This document shows, in pieces, positions 1-6,037 of a stretch of DNA of 25,076 nucleotides; within the stretch, counting starts at the first letter, position 1, and every line of letters begins with the position of its first letter. The stretch comes from JBQCDV01 sp051960855 (lineage in GTDB: Bacteria > Actinomycetota > Actinomycetes > JAJZTN01), in contig JBQCDV010000065.1 in NCBI GenBank assembly GCA_051960855.1, positions 1-25,076 of the forward strand, in the 5' to 3' direction. A model generated the notes under the pieces. It was not told the origin of the DNA. It was given only the letters and a program-made list of their open reading frames with translations, and made no database searches. Made by a program: the position numbers and the translations under genes.

Positions 1-9
1 GAGGAGAGC

Positions 10-1317
10 TCAGAAGAGAAACGGGAAGAACGGCACGCGGTCGGTGGCCAGTGCGCGGCTGAGCTCGTCGACCGCACCGGCTCGCTGCGCCTGCACCAGC
101 CCGGCTCGAGCCGACGAGGCGACCGTCACGCCACCGAGGTAGGCGCTGCCCAGCTCGCGCACGTCGACCGTCAGGTCGACATCGGCCTCGCCCCCCACCT
201 TCTCGACCTTCTCGACCCCCACCTTCTCCACCACGAACGGCGCCGCCGCCTCCCGCGCCTGCAGGTGCCACACCCCGTCGTTCCACGGGCACGTCGCGTC
301 GGTGACCCGGACGACGACGTCCAGGGGTGCGGACGCCGTTCGGGCAGCGAGAGCGCCCGGCAGGTCCACGAGCCGCAGATAGAGCGCATCCCGCAGCCGC
401 GCGTGGGCCGCGCGCACGTTGGGCAGCCACCGCAGCACCGGGTCGTCGGGGTCGAGGATGCCAACGTCGACACCCGAGGACAGGTCGCGGTCGAGCAGGA
501 ACCGCCACAGCGCCGCTCGCGCCGCGACGTCGACGGCCGTCAGCTCACGCAGCCCGACCACGCCGGCCGCGATCCCGTCGGGCCACTCCTCCTTGTCCGA
601 GAACAGCGCGTAGCCGCGCACGGCGTCGTCGTCGCCCCGTCGCGGATCGAGCGCGACCACCGCGTGCAGCTCGCTGGCGCCGCCGCGACGCTCGGCGAGG
701 TCCGCCAGCCGGAGGCGGGCCCACCGCTCGTCGTAGACGGGAGTCCCAGGACGGGCGTCGGCGGCGGCCGCGCGCCGGGCGACGTCGACGAGCAGAGCCG
801 GAGTCGCGGACACGTACCGCACGACCAGATGGTCGCTGTCCGGGGCGTGCAAGAGTCCCGGCGTGCGTGGCAGCTTCGCCGCGAGGTGGTGGGTCGCCAG
901 GCCATAGCCGAAACGGCCGTAGATGGCCGGCTCGCTGGCCCAGAGCGCGGCGACGGCCTCTCCGGCGTCGCGGCGGTCGGCCAGCAGCCGGGTCATCATC
1001 GCGCGCAGCACGCCGCGTCGACGAGCGGTGGGGAGCACGCTCACCCAGGACACGCCGGCCGCGTCGACCACGGCGGCCGGGCCACCGGGGACGTGCAGCC
1101 GCAGCGGGTAGGACCCAGCCACTCCCACGACGCCGCCCAGGCCCTCGCAGCGCCGGCTGTCGTCGTCCTCGGCGAGCACCATGCGGTCGAGGGGCAGCGT
1201 CTCCGCGTAGAGCTGGCGCAGCTGCTCGCCGGGCAGGGGCGTGAGGAAGGCGTGCGCGTCGACCGCGGCGACGGTGTCGAGGTCGACGGCGGTCATGGCT
1301 CGAACCTGGAGAGTCAT
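10..1317 (-). CDS. Eis-family GNAT N-acetyltransferase
   Basis: A 435-residue protein of the Eis (enhanced intracellular survival) type, a cytosolic acetyl-CoA-dependent acyltransferase family that acetylates amines such as aminoglycosides or lysines; the substrate here is unknown. The N-terminal GNAT domain (about 1-150) holds the acetyl-CoA loop at 91-108 (VSVLPTARRRGVLRAMM) and the family signature ASEPAIYGRFGYG at about 127-139; Tyr138 aligns with the general-acid Tyr of Mycobacterium tuberculosis Eis. A second GNAT-like region follows, then an SCP2-like C-terminal domain. The chain ends in Phe, as Eis proteins usually do, and the terminal carboxylate is thought to be catalytic. An in-frame repeat (VEKVG/VEKVEKVGG, about 361-375) interrupts the C-terminal domain. 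The start at 1317 has no clear ribosome binding site, so Met8 is an alternative. It diverges from the phosphatase gene. Family confidence is high; substrate is not inferable. Confidence 0.88.
   Translation of the reverse strand: MTLQVRAMTAVDLDTVAAVDAHAFLTPLPGEQLRQLYAETLPLDRMVLAEDDDSRRCEGLGGVVGVAGSYPLRLHVPGGPAAVVDAAGVSWVSVLPTARRRGVLRAMMTRLLADRRDAGEAVAALWASEPAIYGRFGYGLATHHLAAKLPRTPGLLHAPDSDHLVVRYVSATPALLVDVARRAAAADARPGTPVYDERWARLRLADLAERRGGASELHAVVALDPRRGDDDAVRGYALFSDKEEWPDGIAAGVVGLRELTAVDVAARAALWRFLLDRDLSSGVDVGILDPDDPVLRWLPNVRAAHARLRDALYLRLVDLPGALAARTASAPLDVVVRVTDATCPWNDGVWHLQAREAAAPFVVEKVGVEKVEKVGGEADVDLTVDVRELGSAYLGGVTVASSARAGLVQAQRAGAVDELSRALATDRVPFFPFLF
191..235 (-). repeat. short in-frame tandem repeat inside the Eis-like gene
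   Basis: The plus strand shows CCCCCACCTTCTC twice, at about 192-204 and 216-228, with an extra CTTCTCGAC unit between. On the coding strand this gives the alternating VEKVG and VEK segments. Copy number can change without shifting the frame. Confidence 0.7.
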
Positions 1318-1385
1318 GTCGCTGCTCTATCAGAAGGACAGGGGTCACGGGCTGCGAGTTGATGATCACGTGGGGTCGTCGCCGC

Positions 1386-1391
1386 TATGGT
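1386..1391 (+). promoter_or_regulatory. possible -10 box of the SpoIIE-type phosphatase gene
   Basis: TATGGT fits the actinobacterial -10 consensus TANNNT. It lies seven bases before the ATG at 1399, so transcription would begin at or next to that codon and give a leaderless mRNA. No good -35 is visible (TTGATG at 1359-1364 is 21 bases away). If real, the ATG at 1387 would not be transcribed. Confidence 0.35.
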
Positions 1392-2493
1392 GTCCGGCAT
1401 GCTGCGGCGGAAGGGTCGGACGGCACGCGTCCCCGCCGTCCTGCGGCGACTGGTCTCCGGGCGACGCCGGGACCTGCTGCTCAGTGACCCCTCCGTCCTG
1501 CTCGGCCTTGCCGCCGTCACCGTCGCATTCACGCTGCTCGGCCTGCGGTGGCCCCGCCATGTGCCCCTGAGCGCGTTCTCCCTGGTGCTGCTGGTGGGCG
1601 GATTCCTCCTGACCGTCCGGAGCTTCGTCTTCGTCGTGATGTTGGTCGCGGCTGCCGTCGCCGCCCGTCAGTGGCACGCCGTCATGGCTGTGCCCGAGGA
1701 CGTCGTGCTCATCCTGGTGTCGCTGCTGGCCGCGCTGCTCGCGCGCGGCCGCTCCGGACTCGGGGTCCAGGGCAACCTGGGGCAGTCCATGCTCGTCGAC
1801 CTGCGCGACCGGTTGCGGTCGCAGGGCGAGCTGCCACCGCTGCCGCGGGACTGGGAGGCCGAGGTTGTGATGCGCTCGGCCGGTGGGGCGTCGTTCGGGG
1901 GCGATTTCCTCGTGGCCACGCTCGGCGGCGACGGGCGCACCCTGCAGGTCGTCCTCTGCGACGTCAGCGGCAAGGGCGTGGCGGCGGGCTCTCGGGCGCT
2001 ACTGCTGTCCGGAGCCTTCGGCGGGCTGCTCGGGTCGCTGCCGCCGGACAAGTTCTTCGAGGCCGCGAACGACTGGCTGCTGCGCCAGCGCTGGGACGAG
2101 GGCTTCGCGACCGCGGTGCACGTCGCCATCGACCTCGAGACGGGGGAGTACACGGTCACGACGGCGGGGCACCCCCCGGCGACCCAGTTCCTCGCCGGGT
2201 CCGGTCGCTGGCGGGTGCACAACGACGAGGGCGGTCCGGTGCTCGGGCTGCTGCCGGGGGCGACGTTCGTCGGGGCGCCAGGTCGCCTCGGGCGCGGCGA
2301 CGCCCTGTTGCTCTACACCGACGGGCTGGTGGAGGTGCCGGGACGCGACCTCGCCGTCGGCATCGACCGGCTGTTGGGGGAGGCCGAGCGCCTGGTCACG
2401 CGCGGCTTCCGGCACGGGGCGCGCAAGCTGATCGACGCGGTGGCCAGCGGCGAGAGCGACGACCGAGCCCTCGTGCTGCTGTGGCGGACCTGA
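1387..2493 (+). CDS. membrane-anchored SpoIIE/PP2C-type serine phosphatase
   Basis: A 368-residue protein from this start, or 364 from the in-frame ATG at 1399. After a basic N-terminus, three or four hydrophobic segments (about 35-53, 60-78, 80-93, 105-120) anchor it in the membrane. A cytoplasmic SpoIIE/PP2C domain runs from about 150 to the end. The metal-binding and fold motifs are all present: GGDF at 171-174, CDVSGKG at 191-197, then AGHPPA, GPVLGL, LLLYTDGLVE and a final DDRALVLL. These phosphatases dephosphorylate anti-anti-sigma factors of the SpoIIAA/RsbV type in partner-switching systems; no anti-sigma or antagonist gene is nearby, so the target is unknown. There are no sensory PAS, GAF or HAMP domains, so any input would come through the membrane region. 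The downstream tRNA-Gly gene is convergent, 21 bases away. Neither start has a convincing ribosome binding site. Confidence 0.9.
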   Translation: MVSGMLRRKGRTARVPAVLRRLVSGRRRDLLLSDPSVLLGLAAVTVAFTLLGLRWPRHVPLSAFSLVLLVGGFLLTVRSFVFVVMLVAAAVAARQWHAVMAVPEDVVLILVSLLAALLARGRSGLGVQGNLGQSMLVDLRDRLRSQGELPPLPRDWEAEVVMRSAGGASFGGDFLVATLGGDGRTLQVVLCDVSGKGVAAGSRALLLSGAFGGLLGSLPPDKFFEAANDWLLRQRWDEGFATAVHVAIDLETGEYTVTTAGHPPATQFLAGSGRWRVHNDEGGPVLGLLPGATFVGAPGRLGRGDALLLYTDGLVEVPGRDLAVGIDRLLGEAERLVTRGFRHGARKLIDAVASGESDDRALVLLWRT

Positions 2494-2514
2494 GCGCCGG
2501 TCGCTGGAGGGGGA

Positions 2515-2588
2515 TGGAGCGGGTGACGGGAATCGAACCCGCATGACCAGCTTGGAAGGCTGGGGCTCTGCCATTGAGCTACACCCGC
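2515..2588 (-). tRNA. tRNA-Gly (anticodon UCC)
   Basis: Read on the minus strand, the acceptor stem is GCGGGTG paired with CACCCGC. The anticodon stem CCAGC/GCTGG closes the loop CTTCCAA with anticodon TCC, and the T arm is GCGGG-TTCGATT-CCCGT. Discriminator T is followed by a genome-encoded CCA (complement of 2515-2517). It reads GGA and GGG codons. It converges on the phosphatase gene upstream. Confidence 0.97.
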
Positions 2589-2696
2589 GTCGAGGCAGTC
2601 CAGGCCGTCGAGGTCTCGACCGCCGCGAACTGCGACTGACTGCGACCAGGCTAGCCTGCCAGACAGGCGGGTTAGGTCGCGGGCGGGCCTGGCCCC

Positions 2697-2702
2697 TAGA
2701 CT
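2697..2702 (+). promoter_or_regulatory. putative -10 box for tRNA-Pro
   Basis: TAGACT matches TANNNT and sits 24 bases before the 5' end of mature tRNA-Pro, which suits a short 5' leader removed by RNase P. The same hexamer precedes valS and the ileS leader. No strong -35 element is evident. Confidence 0.45.
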
Positions 2703-2726
2703 CGTGCGTCGGCTCGGCCGGCGCCG

Positions 2727-2799
2727 CGGGGCGTAGCGTAGTGGCTAGCGCGCCTGCTTTGGGAGCAGGAGATCGGGAGTTCGAATCTCCCCGCCCCGA
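2727..2799 (+). tRNA. tRNA-Pro (anticodon UGG)
   Basis: The acceptor stem CGGGGCG pairs with CGCCCCG. The anticodon stem CCTGC/GCAGG closes the loop TTTGGGA with anticodon TGG, and the T arm GGGAG-TTCGAAT-CTCCC is intact. The discriminator A is followed by CTC, so CCA is not encoded and must be added by nucleotidyltransferase, unlike the neighbouring tRNA-Gly. The D arm closes as GCGT/GCGC with one G-U pair. Confidence 0.97.
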
Positions 2800-2812
2800 C
2801 TCGCTTGCGAGT
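2799..2812 (+). terminator. small inverted repeat at the 3' end of tRNA-Pro
   Basis: ACTCGC-TT-GCGAGT is a perfect six-base inverted repeat directly after the tRNA. It could be a weak terminator or a 3' processing signal. It is short and has no U tract. Confidence 0.3.
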
Positions 2813-2854
2813 GACGACTCAGCACCCCATCCGCACGAGGAGATTCTGCCCACC

Positions 2855-4261
2855 GTGAAGAGCGACGTCGAGACCGTAGACCCGACGACCGTCAAGCTCA
2901 GCGTCGAGGTTCCCTTCGACGAGCTCAAGCCCAGCGTCGACTCCGCCTACCAGCGCATCGCTGGTCAGGTGCAGATCCCCGGCTTCCGCAAGGGCAAGGT
3001 CCCCCCGCGGATTATCGACCAGCGCTTCGGGCGGGGCGTGGTGCTCGAGGAGGCCATCAACGACGCGCTGCCGCGCTTCTACGGCGACGCGGTGCGCGAG
3101 CACACGCTCGTCGTGCTCGGGCAGCCCGAGGTCGACGTCACGGAGTTCAACGACGGCGGCGACCTGAAGTTCACCGCGCAGGTCAACGTCCGTCCCACGC
3201 TCGAGCTGCCCGACTACAAGGGCCTCGAGGTGACGGTGGACACGGCCGAGGTGGACGACGCCGCCGTCGACGAGCAGCTGCAGTCCCTGCGCGAGCGCTT
3301 CGGCACCCTCATCGGCGTCGACCGGCCGGCCGCCGACGGCGACTTCGTCCAGATCGACCTCGTCGCCACCGTCGACGGCGAAGAAGTCGACTCGGCCAAC
3401 GGCGTTAGCTACCAGATCGGCTCGGGCTCGATGATCGAGGGGCTCGACGAGGCCGTGACCGGGCTGTCCGCGGGCGAGAGCGCCTCCTTCGAGACCACTC
3501 TCGCCGGCGGCGAGCACGAGGGTCGCCAGGCGACGGTCTCCGTCACGGTCGCCGGTGTGAAGGAGCGCGAGCTGCCCGAGCTCGACGACGAGTTCGCCCA
3601 GCTGGCGAGCGAGTTCGACACGCTGGACGAGCTGCGCGCCGACGTGCGCGAGCGCCTCGGCCGCGTCCGGGTCAACGAGCAGGCTCTGAAGGCCCGCGAT
3701 GCGGTCCTGGAGAAGCTCCTCGAGCTCGTCGAGGTGCCGGTGCCCGAGGCTGTCGTCGCCCGCGAGGTCGAGCAGCACCTCGCCGACGAGGGACGCCCCG
3801 GCGACGAGGAGCACGGCGCGGAGGTCGGCGACAACCTGCGCCGGGCCCTGCGCCAGCAGTTCCTCCTCGACCACATCGCCGACGCCGAGGAGATGGGTGT
3901 CACCCAGGAGGAGCTGACCGACTACCTCATCCAGGCGGCGATGCAGCAGGGCATGAGCCCCGACGACTTCGCCCAGCGGGTCATGCAGGCCGGTCAGGTG
4001 CCGCTGGTCGTCTCGGACGTCCGTCGCGGCAAGGCCCTCGCTTTCGTGGTCGAGCAGGCGGTCGTCACCGACACCTCCGGCAACCCGGTCGACCTCAGCG
4101 CCATCTTCGGAGACGACGAGGACGGCACCGATGGCGCCGACGTCACCGACGCCGACGTCAACGACGGCACCGATGGCGCCGGCGAGGCTGTCGAGGGCAG
4201 TGACGCTGCAGCCGGCGAGGTCGCCGAGACGTCGGAGGAGACCGACAGCAGCAACGAGTAG
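2855..4261 (+). CDS. tig: trigger factor, ribosome-associated chaperone and prolyl isomerase
   Basis: A 468-residue cytosolic chaperone that docks at the ribosome exit tunnel and shields nascent chains. The start is GTG at 2855, where the protein begins MKSDVETVDPTTVKLSVEVP as in other actinobacteria, with GAGGAG at 2837-2842 upstream (12-base spacing, a little long). The frame stays open further upstream, but that stretch crosses both tRNA genes and is not coding. Domains: ribosome-binding domain (1-120) with the signature GFRKGKVP at 43-50; FKBP-type peptidyl-prolyl isomerase domain at about 158-240; helical chaperone domain at about 245-415; and a very acidic low-complexity tail at 420-468 carrying a duplicated 19-base segment. 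Length is close to the usual actinobacterial size. A strong hairpin terminator follows, separating it from clpP1. Identification is secure. Confidence 0.97.
   Translation: MKSDVETVDPTTVKLSVEVPFDELKPSVDSAYQRIAGQVQIPGFRKGKVPPRIIDQRFGRGVVLEEAINDALPRFYGDAVREHTLVVLGQPEVDVTEFNDGGDLKFTAQVNVRPTLELPDYKGLEVTVDTAEVDDAAVDEQLQSLRERFGTLIGVDRPAADGDFVQIDLVATVDGEEVDSANGVSYQIGSGSMIEGLDEAVTGLSAGESASFETTLAGGEHEGRQATVSVTVAGVKERELPELDDEFAQLASEFDTLDELRADVRERLGRVRVNEQALKARDAVLEKLLELVEVPVPEAVVAREVEQHLADEGRPGDEEHGAEVGDNLRRALRQQFLLDHIADAEEMGVTQEELTDYLIQAAMQQGMSPDDFAQRVMQAGQVPLVVSDVRRGKALAFVVEQAVVTDTSGNPVDLSAIFGDDEDGTDGADVTDADVNDGTDGAGEAVEGSDAAAGEVAETSEETDSSNE
4121..4181 (+). repeat. 19-base direct repeat in the acidic tail of tig
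   Basis: GACGGCACCGATGGCGCCG occurs at 4121-4139 and again, identical, at 4163-4181. The offset is 42 bases, so both copies are in the same frame and encode DGTDGA. This suggests the tail grows by in-frame duplication. Confidence 0.9.
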
Positions 4262-4276
4262 CGCAGACGTTCGCGC

Positions 4277-4320
4277 AGCGCCGGTCAGGGGCACGGTCAC
4301 AACGTGCCCTGACCGGCGCT
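4277..4320 (+). terminator. strong hairpin terminator after tig
   Basis: The left arm at 4277-4294 (AGCGCCGGTCAGGGGCAC) pairs with the right arm at 4304-4320 (GTGCCCTGACCGGCGCT), giving 17 base pairs with one bulged G and a 9-base loop. It begins 15 bases after the stop codon. There is only a weak T-rich trailer (TCGTCGTTCGT), as is common for actinobacterial terminators. Confidence 0.85.
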
Positions 4321-4342
4321 TCGTCGTTCGTGTCCGGTCCCG

Positions 4343-4360
4343 ACCACGCCGACAGCGAAC
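4343..4360 (+). promoter_or_regulatory. putative ClgR operator upstream of clpP1P2
   Basis: ACCACGCCGACAGCGAAC fits, at every constrained position, the ClgR consensus I recall from Corynebacterium (WNNWCGCYNANRGCGWWS), with core CGC-N5-GCG. ClgR is the actinobacterial activator of clpP1P2 and other protease genes. The site is centred about 60 bases upstream of the start point implied by the -10 box at 4400-4405, a usual activator position. Confidence 0.7.
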
Positions 4361-4399
4361 AAGGCGCCCTCCGGGGAGTGTGCTGTCGGAGGCGGGCGT

Positions 4400-4405
4400 T
4401 AGGGT
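4400..4405 (+). promoter_or_regulatory. putative -10 box of the clpP1P2 operon
   Basis: TAGGGT fits TANNNT and would start transcription near 4412, leaving a leader of about 50 bases that holds the ribosome binding site AGGTGGAG at 4451-4458. No good -35 is visible, as expected if an activator (the putative ClgR site at 4343-4360) is needed. Confidence 0.55.
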
Positions 4406-4463
4406 CGGCACCAGATCAGCAACGACGCAACCGTCGCCCGATCCCGAAGCAGGTGGAGCCCTC

Positions 4464-5111
4464 GTGAGTGAGCTGTACGTTCCGCAACTGACGACCCCGT
4501 CCGAGCAGCCGTCCGGCCGGTCACCGCAGCCGGGTGGCATGGGCCTCGACGACCAGGTCTACAACCGCCTGCTGCGCGAGCGGATCATCTTCCTGGGCTC
4601 TGAGGTGCGCGACGACAACGCCAACGCCATCTGCGCGCAGCTGCTGCTGCTGGCTGCCGAGGACCCCGAGAAGGACATCTACCTCTACATCAACTCGCCC
4701 GGCGGCTCCGTCACGGCGGGCATGGCGATCTTCGACACCATGGAGTACGTCAAGAACGACGTCGCGACCGTGGCGATGGGCCTGGCGGCCTCGATGGGGC
4801 AGTTCCTGCTCAGCGCCGGCGCCCGCGGCAAGCGCTACGCGCTGCCCCACGCGCGGATCATGATGCACCAGCCCTCGGGCGGCATCGGCGGCACGGCGTC
4901 GGACATCAAGATCCAGGCGGAGCAGATGCTGCACATCAAGCGGCAGATGGCCCAGCTCATCGCCGAGCACACCGGTCAGAGCGTGGACCAGATCGAGCGC
5001 GACTCCGACCGCGACCGCTGGTTCACCGCCGATGAGGCGCTCGAGTACGGCTTCGTCGACCACGTCGTCCGCAGCGCCGGCCAGGTCGAGGGCTCCGGCG
5101 GCACCGCCTGA
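4464..5111 (+). CDS. clpP1: ATP-dependent Clp protease proteolytic subunit ClpP1
   Basis: A 215-residue serine peptidase subunit that assembles into the barrel-shaped ClpP chamber, most likely a mixed ClpP1-ClpP2 tetradecamer as in other actinobacteria. The catalytic triad is visible: Ser110 in GLAASMGQF, His135 in RIMMHQPSGG and Asp184 in DRDRWFTADEA. The oxyanion region NSPGGSV is at 77-83. The N-terminal 25 or so residues look like a propeptide removed autocatalytically. The GTG start at 4464 follows AGGTGGAG by five bases; Met26 is a less likely start. It is the first gene of a two-gene unit with clpP2, 46 bases downstream, and lies behind a putative ClgR site. The gene order tig-clpP1-clpP2-clpX is the standard actinobacterial one. 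Confidence 0.97.
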   Translation: MSELYVPQLTTPSEQPSGRSPQPGGMGLDDQVYNRLLRERIIFLGSEVRDDNANAICAQLLLLAAEDPEKDIYLYINSPGGSVTAGMAIFDTMEYVKNDVATVAMGLAASMGQFLLSAGARGKRYALPHARIMMHQPSGGIGGTASDIKIQAEQMLHIKRQMAQLIAEHTGQSVDQIERDSDRDRWFTADEALEYGFVDHVVRSAGQVEGSGGTA

Positions 5112-5157
5112 GCCCCTCCCGCTGCCTCCACACCCACGACCTGCAAGGACTGCTGCA

Positions 5158-5829
5158 ATGAGCGACTTCCGCCCCTTCCCCGAGGTGCGCGCCGACTCCG
5201 CGTCGCCCGCGTACACGCCCTCGTCCCGCTACGTGCTGCCCCAGATCGAGGAGCGCACGAGCTACGGCTACAAACGGCTCGACCCCTACACCAAGCTGTT
5301 CGAGGAGCGGATCATCTTCCTCGGCCAGGCCATCGACGACACCGTCGCCAACGACGTCATGAGCCAGCTCATCGTGCTGGAGTCGATGGACCCCGATCGG
5401 GACATCAGCATCTACATCAACTCGCCGGGCGGCTCGATCACCGCGCTGACCGCGATCTACGACACGATGCAGTTCATCCGGCCCGACATCCAGACGATCT
5501 GCCTCGGGCAGGCCGCCTCCGCGGCAGCGGTCATCCTCGCCGCCGGGACCAAGGGGAAGCGCATGGCGGTCCCCAACAGCCGCATCCTCATCCACCAGCC
5601 GGCCCTCTCGGGCGGCGACTACGGCCAGGCCAGCGACATTGAGATCCAGGCCCGCGAGGTGCTGCGCCTGCGCACCATGCTCGAGGAGATGCTCAGCAAG
5701 CACACCGGGCGCACCGAGGAGCAGGTCCGCGTCGACATCGAGCGCGACAAGATCCTCACCGCCTCCGAGGCCCTCGAGTACGGCATGGTCGACCGCCTCG
5801 TGACCAGCCGCAAGGCCTCCGGGGTCTGA
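5158..5829 (+). CDS. clpP2: ATP-dependent Clp protease proteolytic subunit ClpP2
   Basis: A 223-residue paralogue of ClpP1. Its triad is Ser121 in GQAASAAA, His146 in RILIHQPAL and Asp197 in ERDKILTASEA; the NSPGGSI segment is at 88-94. The 40-residue N-terminal extension, rich in Ser, Pro and Tyr, is expected to be processed. In characterised actinobacteria ClpP1 and ClpP2 stack as two different heptamer rings and ClpX or ClpC1 docks on the ClpP2 face; that arrangement is inferred here. The ATG start at 5158 follows AAGGAC (5145-5150) by seven bases. It is probably co-transcribed with clpP1, since the 46-base gap has no promoter or hairpin. A GC-rich hairpin lies just after the stop codon, so clpX is at least partly transcribed separately. 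Confidence 0.97.
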   Translation: MSDFRPFPEVRADSASPAYTPSSRYVLPQIEERTSYGYKRLDPYTKLFEERIIFLGQAIDDTVANDVMSQLIVLESMDPDRDISIYINSPGGSITALTAIYDTMQFIRPDIQTICLGQAASAAAVILAAGTKGKRMAVPNSRILIHQPALSGGDYGQASDIEIQAREVLRLRTMLEEMLSKHTGRTEEQVRVDIERDKILTASEALEYGMVDRLVTSRKASGV

Positions 5830-5843
5830 CCGGGTCTCCGGCA

Positions 5844-5869
5844 CGCCGGGCGGTCCCTCCCGCCCGGCG
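5844..5869 (+). terminator. hairpin terminator after clpP2
   Basis: CGCCGGGCGG (5844-5853) and CCGCCCGGCG (5860-5869) form a perfect 10-base-pair stem with a six-base loop, 14 bases after the clpP2 stop codon. There is no T tract. It probably attenuates read-through into clpX. Confidence 0.7.
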
Positions 5870-5968
5870 CCTGCCCCTCACCTCGACGGCAGGTGACGAG
5901 ACGGACCGACCGCGCAACACACCCTCGTCCGTGCGGGTGATGGGGACGACGCAGCCTCGGCGACGAGG

Positions 5969-5974
5969 TACCGT
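5969..5974 (+). promoter_or_regulatory. putative -10 box of clpX
   Basis: TACCGT fits TANNNT and lies in the 208-base gap between clpP2 and clpX. Transcription would begin near 5981, giving a leader of about 57 bases that includes the ribosome binding site AAGGAG at 6023-6028. The -35 region is weak. Confidence 0.45.
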
Positions 5975-6037
5975 CGTGAGACGAGACCGGCCCGCCGCTC
6001 AGCCCGAGCGCGCGAGATCCCGAAGGAGTGTTACCAC

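Noticed and set aside
2515..2799. tRNA genes as attachment sites of an integrated element
   Set aside because: There is no integrase, no partial tRNA duplicate and no change of gene style on either side.
2543..2854. Upstream in-frame extension of the trigger factor gene
   Set aside because: The open frame crosses both tRNA genes and the extra sequence has no resemblance to trigger factor. The GTG at 2855 with GAGGAG upstream gives the expected N-terminus.
2819..4540. Long open frame antisense to tig
   Set aside because: It mirrors codon usage of a GC-rich gene, with Asp/Leu/Val-rich low-complexity sequence and no motif. The same applies to the long antisense frames across valS, ileS and the PBP2 gene.
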